Source of the DNA: Ulvibacterium marinum
Lineage (GTDB): Bacteria; Bacteroidota; Bacteroidia; Flavobacteriales; Flavobacteriaceae
Reading direction: 5' to 3'
Assembly: GCF_003626755.1 (NCBI RefSeq)
Contig: NZ_RBCJ01000003.1
Coordinates: 625,859 to 689,858, forward strand
DNA: 64,000 nucleotides
The notes under the pieces are model-generated. The model was given only the letters and a program-made list of their open reading frames with translations. It had not been told where the DNA came from and did not search any database. Below are positions 1-8,314 of this stretch, piece by piece; positions within the stretch are counted from its first letter, which is position 1, and every line of letters begins with the position of its first letter. The position numbers were made by a program, and so were the translations under genes.

Positions 1-2
1 GT

Positions 3-326
3 ATTTTCGATAAAAATGAAATCTATCCGTATATCACTGAAGGTATCGGCGAGGATATCTTACCTAAAAATGTGGATTTCAATATTATTGACGGTTTTAC
101 CAAGGTAACCGATAAGGATGCCGCCGTATATACACAACGCTTGGCCCGTGAAGAGGGTATGTTTCTAGGTAACTCGGCAGGCGCGGCCATTAAGGGCGTC
201 CTTCAGCTTAAGGAACATTTTAGGAAGGACGATGTGGTAGTAGTTCTTTTCCATGACCACGGAAGTCGATATGTAGCCAAAATGTTCAATGACGAATGGA
301 TGCGCAAGCAGGGGTTTCTGGATTAG
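3..326 (+). CDS. C-terminal part of a PLP-dependent cystathionine beta-synthase / cysteine synthase-type enzyme
   Basis: The frame is open from base 3, so the gene starts outside the window; 107 residues and the stop are visible. The fragment has a small-residue stretch (GNSAGAAIKGV) followed by a hydrophobic strand and a 'HDHGSRY..K.FND.WM' ending. That ending is typical of cystathionine beta-synthase and O-acetylserine sulfhydrylase-like fold-type II PLP enzymes of Bacteroidota, which make or consume cystathionine or cysteine in the cytoplasm. The PLP lysine lies in the missing part, so substrate cannot be decided. No C-terminal CBS regulatory domain follows; the protein stops directly after the catalytic fold. 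Confidence 0.75.
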   Translation: MFDKNEIYPYITEGIGEDILPKNVDFNIIDGFTKVTDKDAAVYTQRLAREEGMFLGNSAGAAIKGVLQLKEHFRKDDVVVVLFHDHGSRYVAKMFNDEWMRKQGFLD

Positions 327-356
327 TTTTGGTATCTTGAGTAACAAACCCATTGT

Positions 357-1655
357 ATGAAAATTAGAGATTATTTCCCCATATTGGTACTGGGATTTTT
401 GAGTCTTGCCCTGCAATCCCAAAAGCTCAAAAGACCTGAAAGAAAGATTGTTGCCTCCGTAGAAAGCAACAATTCTGCTGCTATCGATTTTTTGGAAAAA
501 GTGGTCAACATCAATAGTGGCACCCTAAACTTGGAAGGCGTACAAAAGGTAGGCGAGGTTTTTCAAAATGAATTTGATGCCCTGGGCTTTAAGACCACTT
601 GGATTTCCATGCCGGACGAGATGAACCGTGCCGGACACTTATTCGCGGAAACTTCGGGAAACAAGGGCAAAAAATTACTTTTAATAGGTCATCTGGATAC
701 GGTTTTCGAGGAGGATAGTCCCTTTCAGCTGTTCAAAATGGTCAACGATAGCATTGCCCATGCACCGGGCGGTAACGATATGAAGGGAGGAAACATAATT
801 GTTCTTTATGCCCTTAAGGCTTTACAGGAGAATGGGTTGTTGAACGATGCCCAGATAATTGTGGCGTTTACCGGTGATGAGGAAAGTACGGGAAAACCTT
901 TGGAAATCAGTCGAAAGGATTTGATCGAGGCCGCAAAGCGCAGTGATATCGCCTTGGGATTTGAAACTTCTACGGGATTCAACTTCGCTACCGTGGCCCG
1001 TAGGGGAGCTTCGGGCTGGGAGTTGAAGGCTACAGGCAAAAGGGCCCATTCCTCTGGTGTTTTTAGTGAAAGGACCGGGGCGGGAGCCATTTTTGAAATG
1101 TCCCGTATCCTAAACGGATTTTATAAAGAAGTGAAAGGGGAACAGTACCTTACCTTTAATCCAGGCGTGCTATTGGGCGGCACCTTTATAGATTACGATA
1201 TAAAAACTGGAAAAGGTGAGGCATTTGGCAAAACCAATGTGGTTCCTCAAACCGCATTGGTAAGAGGTGGGCTCCGATTTATGTCCGAGGAACAAAAGGA
1301 AAGAGCACGGAATAAAATGCGTGAAATCGTGGCGGACCACCTACCAAAAACTGCGGCGGAAATTAGTTTTACCGATAGCTATCCGGCCATGGAACCTACC
1401 GAAGGGAACCAAAAACTGTTGCAGCAATTGAACCAAGTTAGCTTGGATTTGGGTCAAGGTGAAGTTTTGGCTTATGATCCCGGTAAACGTGGTGCAGCCG
1501 ATACCTCTTTTGTAGCCGAATATGTGGATTGTTTGGATGGATTGGGTACCATGGGTTCCGGAGCACATACGCCCGAAGAAACGGTAAACCTTAACACGAT
1601 CGAGGCCTTGACCAAGCGTACCGCGATTTTAATTCATAGGCTAATAAACCAGTGA
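357..1655 (+). CDS. M20-family zinc metallopeptidase (carboxypeptidase G2/ArgE-like), exported
   Basis: This 432-residue protein has the M20 catalytic layout: GHLDTV at about 111-116 (metal ligand His112, catalytic-loop Asp114), bridging Asp141 in GGNDMKGG, the catalytic Glu pair in GDEES at about 173-177, and a late His in GAHTPEE near 407. The central part (about 215-330) would be the lid/dimerisation domain. Residues 1-22 are hydrophobic after MKIRDYF and look like a signal peptide, so it is probably periplasmic. Family members hydrolyse C-terminal amino acids, folate glutamate or acylated amino acids; the substrate here is unknown. It is first in a tight operon, ending in a 4-nt GTGA overlap with the mutarotase-like gene. 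Confidence 0.88.
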   Translation: MKIRDYFPILVLGFLSLALQSQKLKRPERKIVASVESNNSAAIDFLEKVVNINSGTLNLEGVQKVGEVFQNEFDALGFKTTWISMPDEMNRAGHLFAETSGNKGKKLLLIGHLDTVFEEDSPFQLFKMVNDSIAHAPGGNDMKGGNIIVLYALKALQENGLLNDAQIIVAFTGDEESTGKPLEISRKDLIEAAKRSDIALGFETSTGFNFATVARRGASGWELKATGKRAHSSGVFSERTGAGAIFEMSRILNGFYKEVKGEQYLTFNPGVLLGGTFIDYDIKTGKGEAFGKTNVVPQTALVRGGLRFMSEEQKERARNKMREIVADHLPKTAAEISFTDSYPAMEPTEGNQKLLQQLNQVSLDLGQGEVLAYDPGKRGAADTSFVAEYVDCLDGLGTMGSGAHTPEETVNLNTIEALTKRTAILIHRLINQ

Positions 1656-2434
1656 CCATGATTCAGTTACAATTCGAAAATCAAAGGGTCAAAATCGATG
1701 CTGGGGAACTTGTGGGCTATCAGGTAGATGGACATGAATTCATTCATCAAAAAGGAAGTCCCGGTTGGCGCAGTTCAGATACCGAAATGTTCCCGATAAT
1801 CGGGCCAACGGCTGAAGCCGATTTTAAGGTAACCACACCTCTGGGAGAAGCCGTCCAAGACCAACACGGATTGCTTCGGGAAATGGAATATAGACTTCGT
1901 TCCCAATCCGATACCAAAGCGATGTTCCAAAAAGAATACATTGCGGGTACAACCATCAAGAATTCAAAATACCCGAAAAAATCTACTGAAGCGGAGTTGT
2001 CTTGGCCATTCGATTTCCGATTCAAGAAGCACTTTGAGCTTACCGGCATGGGGCTGGAAATCACGTTTACAATTTCTGGTGATGAAGATATGCCATATAT
2101 GTTGGGCTATCACCCGGCTTTTAAATTGCACACAAAAAATCCAACAATCAACATAGGATTCAAAGTAATAACGCTTCCAGATGTCCTGGCTGTGGGAAGT
2201 AGGGCATTACAAGTTCCTGATTGTAACGAAATCCTGCTAAAGGACGAAAGGGAATTGCTCATTAAGACCCATGGTTTTGGACATTTTATGTTATGGACCG
2301 AAGTCCCAAATATGGTTTGCATAGAACCGATTACGTTTTACCCCTATGCCGTTGATCAGAAAAATTTACAGCAAGGCTTTCAACAATTGAATAGCGATAA
2401 AAAAGAATTCAGCATATCCATAATTCCCATATGA
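1652..2434 (+). CDS. aldose 1-epimerase (galactose mutarotase-like) family protein
   Basis: The 260-residue protein resembles the short YihR/LacX-type aldose 1-epimerases: an early 'MFPIIGPTAE' segment, 'QDQHGLLREMEY' around residues 69-80 supplying the conserved His-Gly, 'YHPAFKL' around 152 and a late 'CIEPITFYP' carrying the general-base-like Glu. Such proteins interconvert sugar anomers in the cytoplasm; no signal peptide is seen. The GTG start overlaps the preceding stop, while an ATG two codons downstream (1658) is an equally plausible start. It ends in an ATGA overlap with the Crp/Fnr gene, so all three are translationally coupled. Confidence 0.82.
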   Translation: MTMIQLQFENQRVKIDAGELVGYQVDGHEFIHQKGSPGWRSSDTEMFPIIGPTAEADFKVTTPLGEAVQDQHGLLREMEYRLRSQSDTKAMFQKEYIAGTTIKNSKYPKKSTEAELSWPFDFRFKKHFELTGMGLEITFTISGDEDMPYMLGYHPAFKLHTKNPTINIGFKVITLPDVLAVGSRALQVPDCNEILLKDERELLIKTHGFGHFMLWTEVPNMVCIEPITFYPYAVDQKNLQQGFQQLNSDKKEFSISIIPI

Positions 2435-3066
2435 TCAACGAAGCTTTACAACAAAACTATGATTACCTTTTTGAGGCAGCATTGCTCCAAGAGATTAGCG
2501 ATGTGGCCATTTTTAAGAAAGTAGAAGAAGGGGAGCTTTTGATGGACATCGGCCAACCCATTACCCATATGCCATTGCTGCTCAATGGCGCCATTAAGAT
2601 ACTTCGGGAAGATGATAAAGGGGACGAGTTGGTGCTTTATTATATCGAAAGAGGGGATACCTGTACCCTAACTTTTTCCTGTTGTATGGGTAAGAATACA
2701 AGCGAGATTCGTGCCGTGGCCGAAACGGATACAGAGCTTTTTATGATTCCCGTGGAGCAATTGGAAATCTGGATGGCCAAATACCAAAGTTGGCGGGAGT
2801 TTATCTTGGAGAGTTACCATATACGGGTCAAGGAGCTTCTGGAAACCGTAGATACCCTGGCTTTTATGCGAATGGATGAACGACTGCTAAAACATTTACG
2901 GGATAAGGCCAAAGTAAACCATGATGAGGTTATCTCAACAACCCATCAGGAAATTGCTTATGACCTGAATACCTCTAGGGTGGTCATTTCCCGATTGTTG
3001 AAAAAACTGGAAAAGGAAGGTAAGATCGAGATGCATCGCAATCAGATCAAAGTGCTGGAGCTTTAA
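2431..3066 (+). CDS. Crp/Fnr-family transcriptional regulator
   Basis: At 211 residues it has the usual Crp/Fnr length. Residues about 20-120 form the cyclic-nucleotide-binding-like beta-roll (GELLMDIGQPI, LPLLLNGAIKILRED-type strands), then a long dimer helix (about 125-150), then a winged helix-turn-helix (about 160-205) with TTHQEIA and SRVVISRLLKKLEKEGKI, the latter being the recognition helix. Cys residues occur in TCTLTFSCCMG near 74-84, but they lack an FNR iron-sulfur spacing, so the signal is unknown. It is translationally coupled to the mutarotase-like and peptidase genes and may regulate them. Confidence 0.9.
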   Translation: MINEALQQNYDYLFEAALLQEISDVAIFKKVEEGELLMDIGQPITHMPLLLNGAIKILREDDKGDELVLYYIERGDTCTLTFSCCMGKNTSEIRAVAETDTELFMIPVEQLEIWMAKYQSWREFILESYHIRVKELLETVDTLAFMRMDERLLKHLRDKAKVNHDEVISTTHQEIAYDLNTSRVVISRLLKKLEKEGKIEMHRNQIKVLEL

Positions 3067-3077
3067 TCTGTATAATT

Positions 3078-3330
3078 CCCCGATGGCTTTGCCTCGGGGT
3101 TCCCGATCACACCTCCCCTTGGGGAGGTCGGAATTGCCTTTGCGCAATTCCGGGAGGGGCAAAATATAAAATTTCGGTTCCCGATGGTAATCGGGATGAA
3201 ATCGGCGGAATACCCCTATGGCTTGCCTAGGGGATAGTGGATTTCAAGAATTTTTTTATTTACGACTTGCCACAGCCATACGTTTTGCTCCTTCCCTTAG
3301 AAAAGGGAAGGTGACTTCCCAACAAAAGTC
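3078..3330. repeat. cluster of short hairpins in the 385-bp gap between regulator and DinB gene
   Basis: This gene-free stretch is packed with perfect short inverted repeats: CCCCGA/TCGGGG (3078-3083, 3094-3099), ACCTCCCC/GGGGAGGT (3111-3118, 3121-3128), GGAATTGC/GCAATTCC (3130-3137, 3144-3151), TCCCGAT/ATCGGGA (3179-3185, 3190-3196), a CCCCTA/TAGGGG pair near 3213-3233, and CTTCCCTT/AAGGGAAG (3291-3298, 3303-3310). A weaker CTTCCC/GGGAAG pair follows. It looks like an intergenic palindromic repeat array of the type scattered in flavobacterial genomes. It could also terminate the upstream operon. No credible coding region lies in it. Confidence 0.7.
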
Positions 3331-3395
3331 GGGAAGACGGAAGGGTTGGAAAATTGTATTCAAACTAACGCCTTCTCATGGTCAGGAAATAAAAA

Positions 3396-3426
3396 TTGAC
3401 ATTTTCTAAAACAATCTCTAAGTTTA
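3396..3426 (+). promoter_or_regulatory. candidate Bacteroidota-type promoter for the DinB-like gene
   Basis: A TTG at 3396-3398 is followed after 20 nt by TAAGTTTA (3419-3426), one mismatch from the TAnnTTTG -7 element. This is the spacing expected for the flavobacterial primary sigma factor, and it lies about 25 nt before the ATG. Confidence 0.45.
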
Positions 3427-3451
3427 GCTCCTAAATACTATCGGCTCTTCC

Positions 3452-4042
3452 ATGAAAAAAACCTTGATTTTGCTTCTCGCCTTCGTTTCTATCTCTCTAA
3501 ACGCCCAGAATACCATGAATGATTCCGTTCCTTATGCGACAATCCCTAAAGCACCTAAAATTGTCACCCCCGGCACAGTAGTCTCCAGGATGATAGATGG
3601 TCTCGGCTTTCGCTACTATTGGGCCACAGAGGGACTTACCACAAACGAATTGGACCATCAACCGGATAATGGCGGTCGTACCATTGCTGAAACCATAGAC
3701 CATGTGTACAATCTTTCATTGACCATTTTACGATCGGCCCAAAAACGACCTCGCGATTTCTCCGAGAAGCAACCATTGATGAATAATGATGAAAAACGAA
3801 AAAAGACTTTGGAATATTTGGCTGAGGCCAGTTTCCTGTTTAAAACAACGGAGGACCTGACCGAACACAAAGTCATTTTCGTACGGTCCAAAGGCACCTC
3901 TGAATTTCCAATTTGGAATCAGATTAATGGACCCATTGAGGATGCCGTTTGGCATGCCGGGCAGATTGCAACACTTCGCCGCCTTGCGGGTAATCCGATG
4001 AACCCCAAAGTGAATGTCTTTTTAGGGAAGTTGAACGATTGA
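3452..4042 (+). CDS. exported DinB-superfamily protein
   Basis: The 196-residue product has a clear Sec signal peptide (MKKTLILLLAFVSISLNAQ, cut near residue 19) and then a DinB-like four-helix bundle. 'MIDGLGFRYYWATEGLT', 'TIAETIDHVYNL' and the late 'DAVWHAGQIATLRR' provide the three spaced His-containing helices that bind a metal in this superfamily. DinB proteins include thiol-dependent transferases, but most exported Bacteroidota members have no assigned reaction. It stands alone behind its own candidate promoter. Confidence 0.8.
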   Translation: MKKTLILLLAFVSISLNAQNTMNDSVPYATIPKAPKIVTPGTVVSRMIDGLGFRYYWATEGLTTNELDHQPDNGGRTIAETIDHVYNLSLTILRSAQKRPRDFSEKQPLMNNDEKRKKTLEYLAEASFLFKTTEDLTEHKVIFVRSKGTSEFPIWNQINGPIEDAVWHAGQIATLRRLAGNPMNPKVNVFLGKLND

Positions 4043-4130
4043 TTCTTGCGATTTGATGAAGGGGTGAACTACCAATAATGGGTTTGAATAAACAAGCTAT
4101 GGCGTATCTATGTACCGGTAAAGGCCAAAA

Positions 4131-4700
4131 ATGGAAAACAAAACAGCACTATTAATAATTGATATGCAAAAGGGTTCTTTTACTCCGAGAACCCCCCGCT
4201 TTGATATGGATGGTGTAGTTAAACGCATAAATGAAATGGCCACGCTGTTTAGAACTTTACATTTTCCTGTGTTTTGTATTCAACATAATGGCACGGGAAC
4301 CGGGGAATTTGAAAAAAACTCCACCGAATGGGAAAACTTGGATGAGCTGATTCTAGAACCAACGGATATTTTGGTAGACAAATATGCAAATGATGTTTTT
4401 TACAAATCCAACCTTCAATCGGAGCTTAATGAATTGAGCATAAACGAGCTTTTCATTACGGGTTGTGCAACCGATTTTTGTGTTGAATCTACCATTCAGT
4501 CAGCATTGACAAAGGATTATTCCATCACCGTAGTCGCCGATGGACACACAACCGCGGCGAGACCACATTTGGAAGCTGAAAAAGTGATTGAACATTATAA
4601 TTGGGTTTGGCAAAATATGCTACCGACCGACGGAAAAGTCGAAGTAAAGAAACTGGAACAGATCAAACGCGATATTATGATACGGAGTAACCCATCATAA
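4131..4700 (+). CDS. isochorismatase-family cysteine hydrolase
   Basis: This 189-residue single-domain protein shows the family triad: Asp in LLIIDMQKG (about residue 11), Lys in 'DILVDKYAND' (about 84) and the nucleophilic Cys in 'FITGCATDFCVEST' (about 117). The second Cys of that segment also occurs in many YecD/PncA-like members. The family hydrolyses amides or vinyl ethers (nicotinamide, isochorismate, ureides); substrate cannot be read from sequence. It is cytoplasmic. It sits 88 nt after the DinB gene and 88 nt before the YCII/ECF pair, without obvious operon linkage. Confidence 0.87.
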   Translation: MENKTALLIIDMQKGSFTPRTPRFDMDGVVKRINEMATLFRTLHFPVFCIQHNGTGTGEFEKNSTEWENLDELILEPTDILVDKYANDVFYKSNLQSELNELSINELFITGCATDFCVESTIQSALTKDYSITVVADGHTTAARPHLEAEKVIEHYNWVWQNMLPTDGKVEVKKLEQIKRDIMIRSNPS

Positions 4701-4788
4701 TGGCTCCCAATTAGATTATTCTTGTAGCACAAAAAATTGGATATCCCGTCCTAAAAATAATTATTAGATTGTCATAAAGGAAAACGAC

Positions 4789-5127
4789 ATGCAAGAATTC
4801 TTATTGATACTAAAGGGCGATGGAATGAACCACCTCTCTCCAAACGAACTACAAGGTATTTTAGAGGACTACAAATCATGGGTAGGGGAATTGGGAGAAG
4901 ACTATTTGGGAGGTCAAAGGTTGGAAGAAAATGGCGCCTTGCTCCGATCCAAAAACGATGCGATTTTGACCGATGGCCCTTTTTTGGAATCCAAGGAAAT
5001 TATTGCCGGATTTTTTCTGATTCAAGCCAAGAATCAGAAAGAGGCTAATGCAATTGCCCTTTCTTCTCCTCATCTCGGTCTATATTCCATTGAGGTACGG
5101 CCTATTGCCTTTCCCAAAATGAGCTAG
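4789..5127 (+). CDS. YCII-related (DGPF-type) protein, partner of the downstream ECF sigma factor
   Basis: The 112-residue protein carries the DGPF signature (TDGPFLESKEIIAGFFLI, about residues 64-81) of YCII-related proteins, a ferredoxin-like fold with a conserved His/Asp pair elsewhere in the family. Established knowledge: DGPF proteins are the usual genomic neighbours of ECF sigma factors that carry a C-terminal TPR-like extension (the ECF42 group). Only 3 nt separate its stop from the sigma-factor start, so the two are almost certainly cotranslated. Its biochemical role is unknown. Confidence 0.87.
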   Translation: MQEFLLILKGDGMNHLSPNELQGILEDYKSWVGELGEDYLGGQRLEENGALLRSKNDAILTDGPFLESKEIIAGFFLIQAKNQKEANAIALSSPHLGLYSIEVRPIAFPKMS

Positions 5128-5130
5128 ATT

Positions 5131-6396
5131 TTGGACTTCCGGAGCAAACAGATTGTAGAGCGCCTTTTTCGAACGGAGTATGGAAAACTTCTTGCAACCC
5201 TTACAAAACTCTTCGGCCCATCGCACATACAACTGGCCGAAGATATGGTCCAGGAAACATTGATTTCCGCCTTGAGTAGTTGGAGTACAGGGGAGATACC
5301 TGCTAACCCAACAGGCTGGCTGGTACAAGTGGCAAAACGGAAGGCGTTGAATGAAATAAAACGAAAGCATATGATGTTAAGGCATCATCATATCCACATT
5401 TCGTCACACAATTCCGTAGAAGATATCGATGCCTTTTTTTTGGATGATGAAATTAAGGATAGTCAACTTCGAATGATTTTTACCTGTTGTCACCCCGCTT
5501 TGGACAAAAAATCACAGATTGCCCTGATATTGAAAACACTTTGCGGATTTGGTGTAAAGGAAGTGGCGAAGGCTTTGCTTTCAACGGAGTCTACGATGAA
5601 CAAGCGCCTGTATCGGGCAAAGGAAAAAATTAGGAAAGCGGAAACTCCATTTATCATTCCGCAAGGGAACGAGCTTATGGAAAAATTGGATACCGTTGGC
5701 CTAAGCCTGTACCTATTATTCAATGAGGGATACAATGCGACCGATGGAGAATCGGTTATCAAAAAGGAATTGTGCCTGGAGGCCATTCGATTGGCCAAAT
5801 TATTGGTAGACCGTTACCAAGACGACCATAAACTGAATGCCTTACTTGCGCTAATGTGTTTCCATACGGCCCGGTTCGATGCCCGAATTGATGATAAGGG
5901 AACTATTATCCTATTTGAGGATCAGGATAGAAGTCTTTGGAATAAAGATTTGATTCACATTGGCATGGGATATCTCAAAAAATCGCTTCATGATACTGGT
6001 ATTTCGGCATATCATGTGGAAGCGCGCATTGCAGCGGAACATTGCCTGTCGTCAAGTTTTAAGGAAACCGATTGGCAGGTTATCCATGACCACTACCTAC
6101 TATTGCAAAAATTAAAGCCCAACCCGATAATCCAACTAAACCTGGCTATCATTCAAAGCAAACTTCAAGGGGTGAAAAAATCACTCTCCCTCTTGGAGAA
6201 TATTACTAAAAATGACGATTTAAAAGGATACTACCTGTTACCGGTAACTCAGGGCGTCTTCCATATGAAACTTCAGGACTATCGAAAAGCAAGGGTCTTT
6301 TTGGAAAAATCGTTGACTATGGGCCCCTCCCGTAAGGAAATTGCCTTTATACAGGATAAAATCAAGGAATGTAAAAAAATGCTCCCAAAGGATTAA
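5131..6396 (+). CDS. ECF RNA polymerase sigma factor with C-terminal TPR-like extension (ECF42-like)
   Basis: At 421 residues it is about twice the length of a minimal ECF sigma factor. Region sigma-2 (about 5-75) contains 'LAEDMVQETLISALSSW' and sigma-4 (about 115-170) contains 'VKEVAKALLSTESTMNKRLYRAKEKIR', the DNA-binding helix-turn-helix. Residues about 185-415 are helical, with TPR-like spacing (FHTARFDAR, LNLAIIQSKL, YRKARVFLEKSL), as in the ECF42 group. That extension replaces an anti-sigma factor as regulatory module in the group. Translation appears to begin at TTG (5131), 3 nt after the YCII gene. Targets are unknown. Confidence 0.9.
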   Translation: MDFRSKQIVERLFRTEYGKLLATLTKLFGPSHIQLAEDMVQETLISALSSWSTGEIPANPTGWLVQVAKRKALNEIKRKHMMLRHHHIHISSHNSVEDIDAFFLDDEIKDSQLRMIFTCCHPALDKKSQIALILKTLCGFGVKEVAKALLSTESTMNKRLYRAKEKIRKAETPFIIPQGNELMEKLDTVGLSLYLLFNEGYNATDGESVIKKELCLEAIRLAKLLVDRYQDDHKLNALLALMCFHTARFDARIDDKGTIILFEDQDRSLWNKDLIHIGMGYLKKSLHDTGISAYHVEARIAAEHCLSSSFKETDWQVIHDHYLLLQKLKPNPIIQLNLAIIQSKLQGVKKSLSLLENITKNDDLKGYYLLPVTQGVFHMKLQDYRKARVFLEKSLTMGPSRKEIAFIQDKIKECKKMLPKD

Positions 6397-6417
6397 CCCG
6401 CTGGGAGCTATATTTTC

Positions 6418-6891
6418 TTACCAGGGCTGGCCTTTACCTTTCTCACAAAAGGATACCAAACTGTCCATAAAATGATTCCAAGTTGCTTTGGTCTGCTCAA
6501 ATGGTTCCTGTCCCTGCCACTTTTGATCAAAATCCCTATGGGAGAAAACAACATCGCAACCATTCGCGGATTCTCTTATTTCAGTGTGTATCGTAGTACC
6601 TATCCATGCTGGATTGGGCATAGAAATACATTCCCATACGGCTTTTTCATGGGGTACAAGCTCCAAGGTTATAAAACCCATTTCGACCAATGTCCCCTGT
6701 TTATCGAATTTCAACAAAGAGTTTTTCCCTTCGGACTCTCCCACGGAACAGTCTTTTGACCACCAACCGCTAATCCCGTTTTTTGTGGTAACGGCCAGAT
6801 AGATTTTTTCCGGGTTGGCCTTAATGTGTAAATTGTGTGTAATATCCATATTAATTGATTTTGTATATACTTGTTTGACAAATGAACTCAT
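6418..6891 (-). CDS. SRPBCC/START-fold protein, AHSA1-like
   Basis: The 157-residue protein has the AHSA1-like pattern: 'LHIKANPEKIYLAVTT' in strand and helix 1, then 'ISGWWSKDC' and strands through 'VVFSHRDFD', and a long C-terminal helix (WNHFMDSLVSFCEKG). This helix-grip fold binds hydrophobic ligands; the family includes stress-responsive proteins of unknown substrate. A second ATG at 6849 (MDITHN) matches the usual family N-terminus better, so the first 14 residues may not be translated. It converges on the ECF gene with only 21 nt between them. Confidence 0.85.
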   Translation of the reverse strand: MSSFVKQVYTKSINMDITHNLHIKANPEKIYLAVTTKNGISGWWSKDCSVGESEGKNSLLKFDKQGTLVEMGFITLELVPHEKAVWECISMPNPAWIGTTIHTEIRESANGCDVVFSHRDFDQKWQGQEPFEQTKATWNHFMDSLVSFCEKGKGQPW

Positions 6892-7056
6892 GGAAGTAGG
6901 ACAGGATGAATGGTTGGTAGACCAAAAAAATAGGATTTTATGACCATCAGATTCCTTCTTGTTGACAAAATCTCGGGTTAAGACAGTGTTTTTTAGACCT
7001 GATGATCCTCAGGTTTTGTTCCGGTATTTTTAACTATTTTCGTTGGTAATGCTTCA

Positions 7057-8247
7057 TTGATAAATGTGAGAAAAGCTGTTTTCAGTTCGTTTTTTTTGAT
7101 TTGGGTAATCCTTTTTTCAGGATGTATGGACTCCAATGTAAAAAGGAAAAGGTCTTCAGAAAGGCCTACGGCAGTGGTTCGGTTTGCCGCCCTCCCGGAA
7201 ACTATAAAATCACCTAAGGACAATCCTAGCACACCAGATAAAGTAGCATTGGGAAAATTACTGTTTTACGATCCCATCCTTTCGGGCAATAAGGATGTGG
7301 CCTGTGCCACTTGCCATCATCCAAATACAGGATATGCTGAATTTTTAGATATTTCCATGGGTGCCAATGCCCATGGATTAGGTAGTAAACGCAGGTTTAA
7401 TGTTCCCAATGACATCCCCTTTGTAAAACGCAATGCGCAAACTATTATTAACACCGCTTTTAACGGTATGGATGTGTTCAATAGCTATACCCCGAAAAAT
7501 GCCACCATGTTTTGGGACGATCGCGTAAAAAGTTTGGAAAACCAGGCATTGGAACCCATTAAAGCCCTTGAGGAAATGCGAGGCCATGGCCATTCTGAAG
7601 AAGGAATATTGGACCTGGTCGTGGAACGCTTAAAACAAATACCGGAATACCAAAACTTGTTTGCGCTGGCCTTTGAAGAAAACGAGGCTATTACCGCGGA
7701 AAATCTAGGAAAGGCCATTGCCGCATTTGAACGTAGCCTGGTCACTAATAATTCCCGTTTTGATCAATACATGCGGGGGGATAGGGAGGCCATTGTTATT
7801 TCTGAGCAAGAGGGTTTTGAGCTGTTCCAAAAAGTAGGTTGTGCCAATTGCCATAACGGCCCTATGTTTTCCGATTACAAACCCCATGTCCTTGGGGTTC
7901 CGGAAAACAAGAAATTATCCGCTCCGGATGCAGGAATCGGGGACAGTTTCGCCTTTAGGACACCTACCTTGCGCAATCTTCGTTTTACCGCTCCCTATAT
8001 GCACAATGGCAGTTTGAAGAGTTTACAACGCGTACTGGAATTTTATGAGGACATCGCCAATGGGAAAGAACGAAATCCTTACGTGCCTAAAGAAGACTTT
8101 GATCCTTTTGTTCGCGAACTGAAATTGAGCGTTAAGGAAATGTCGTTGATTATTTCCTTTTTGAACACCTTGAACGATGATAATTTTGATAAGGAGATTC
8201 CCCAGTCCGTACCGAGTGGTCTTCCCGTAGGTGGTAACATCAACTAA
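7057..8247 (+). CDS. di-haem cytochrome c peroxidase (MauG/CcpA family), lipoprotein
   Basis: Two CxxCH haem-binding motifs are visible, CATCH (about 83-87) and CANCH (about 267-271), separated as in bacterial di-haem peroxidases. The signature 'LGKLLFYDPILSG' lies before the first haem and 'FRTPTLRN..FTAPYMHNGS' supplies a late axial-Met region. The N-terminus is hydrophobic and ends in a lipobox (LFSGC, Cys23), so it should be lipid-anchored and periplasmic. It would reduce H2O2 or oxidise a partner. The start is TTG at 7057, with GTG at 7066 an alternative; no ATG fits. Confidence 0.9.
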   Translation: MINVRKAVFSSFFLIWVILFSGCMDSNVKRKRSSERPTAVVRFAALPETIKSPKDNPSTPDKVALGKLLFYDPILSGNKDVACATCHHPNTGYAEFLDISMGANAHGLGSKRRFNVPNDIPFVKRNAQTIINTAFNGMDVFNSYTPKNATMFWDDRVKSLENQALEPIKALEEMRGHGHSEEGILDLVVERLKQIPEYQNLFALAFEENEAITAENLGKAIAAFERSLVTNNSRFDQYMRGDREAIVISEQEGFELFQKVGCANCHNGPMFSDYKPHVLGVPENKKLSAPDAGIGDSFAFRTPTLRNLRFTAPYMHNGSLKSLQRVLEFYEDIANGKERNPYVPKEDFDPFVRELKLSVKEMSLIISFLNTLNDDNFDKEIPQSVPSGLPVGGNIN

Positions 8248-8302
8248 AAAGATGCATCGTTAACATGTAACATGGGTTACCGGGGCATTGTTCTTTTATT
8301 GG

Positions 8303-8310
8303 TACATTTG
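8303..8310 (+). promoter_or_regulatory. perfect -7 element (TACATTTG) just before the SulP start
   Basis: TACATTTG matches the Bacteroidota TAnnTTTG consensus exactly and ends only 4 nt before the ATG at 8315. Transcription would then begin at or next to the start codon, implying a leaderless or nearly leaderless message. No good TTG lies at the usual upstream distance, so this remains a candidate. Confidence 0.4.
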
Positions 8311-8314
8311 ATTC

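Noticed and set aside
3218-3409. 63-codon frame within the hairpin cluster
   Set aside because: It is made of inverted-repeat sequence and ends at the promoter of the next gene; nothing suggests a protein.
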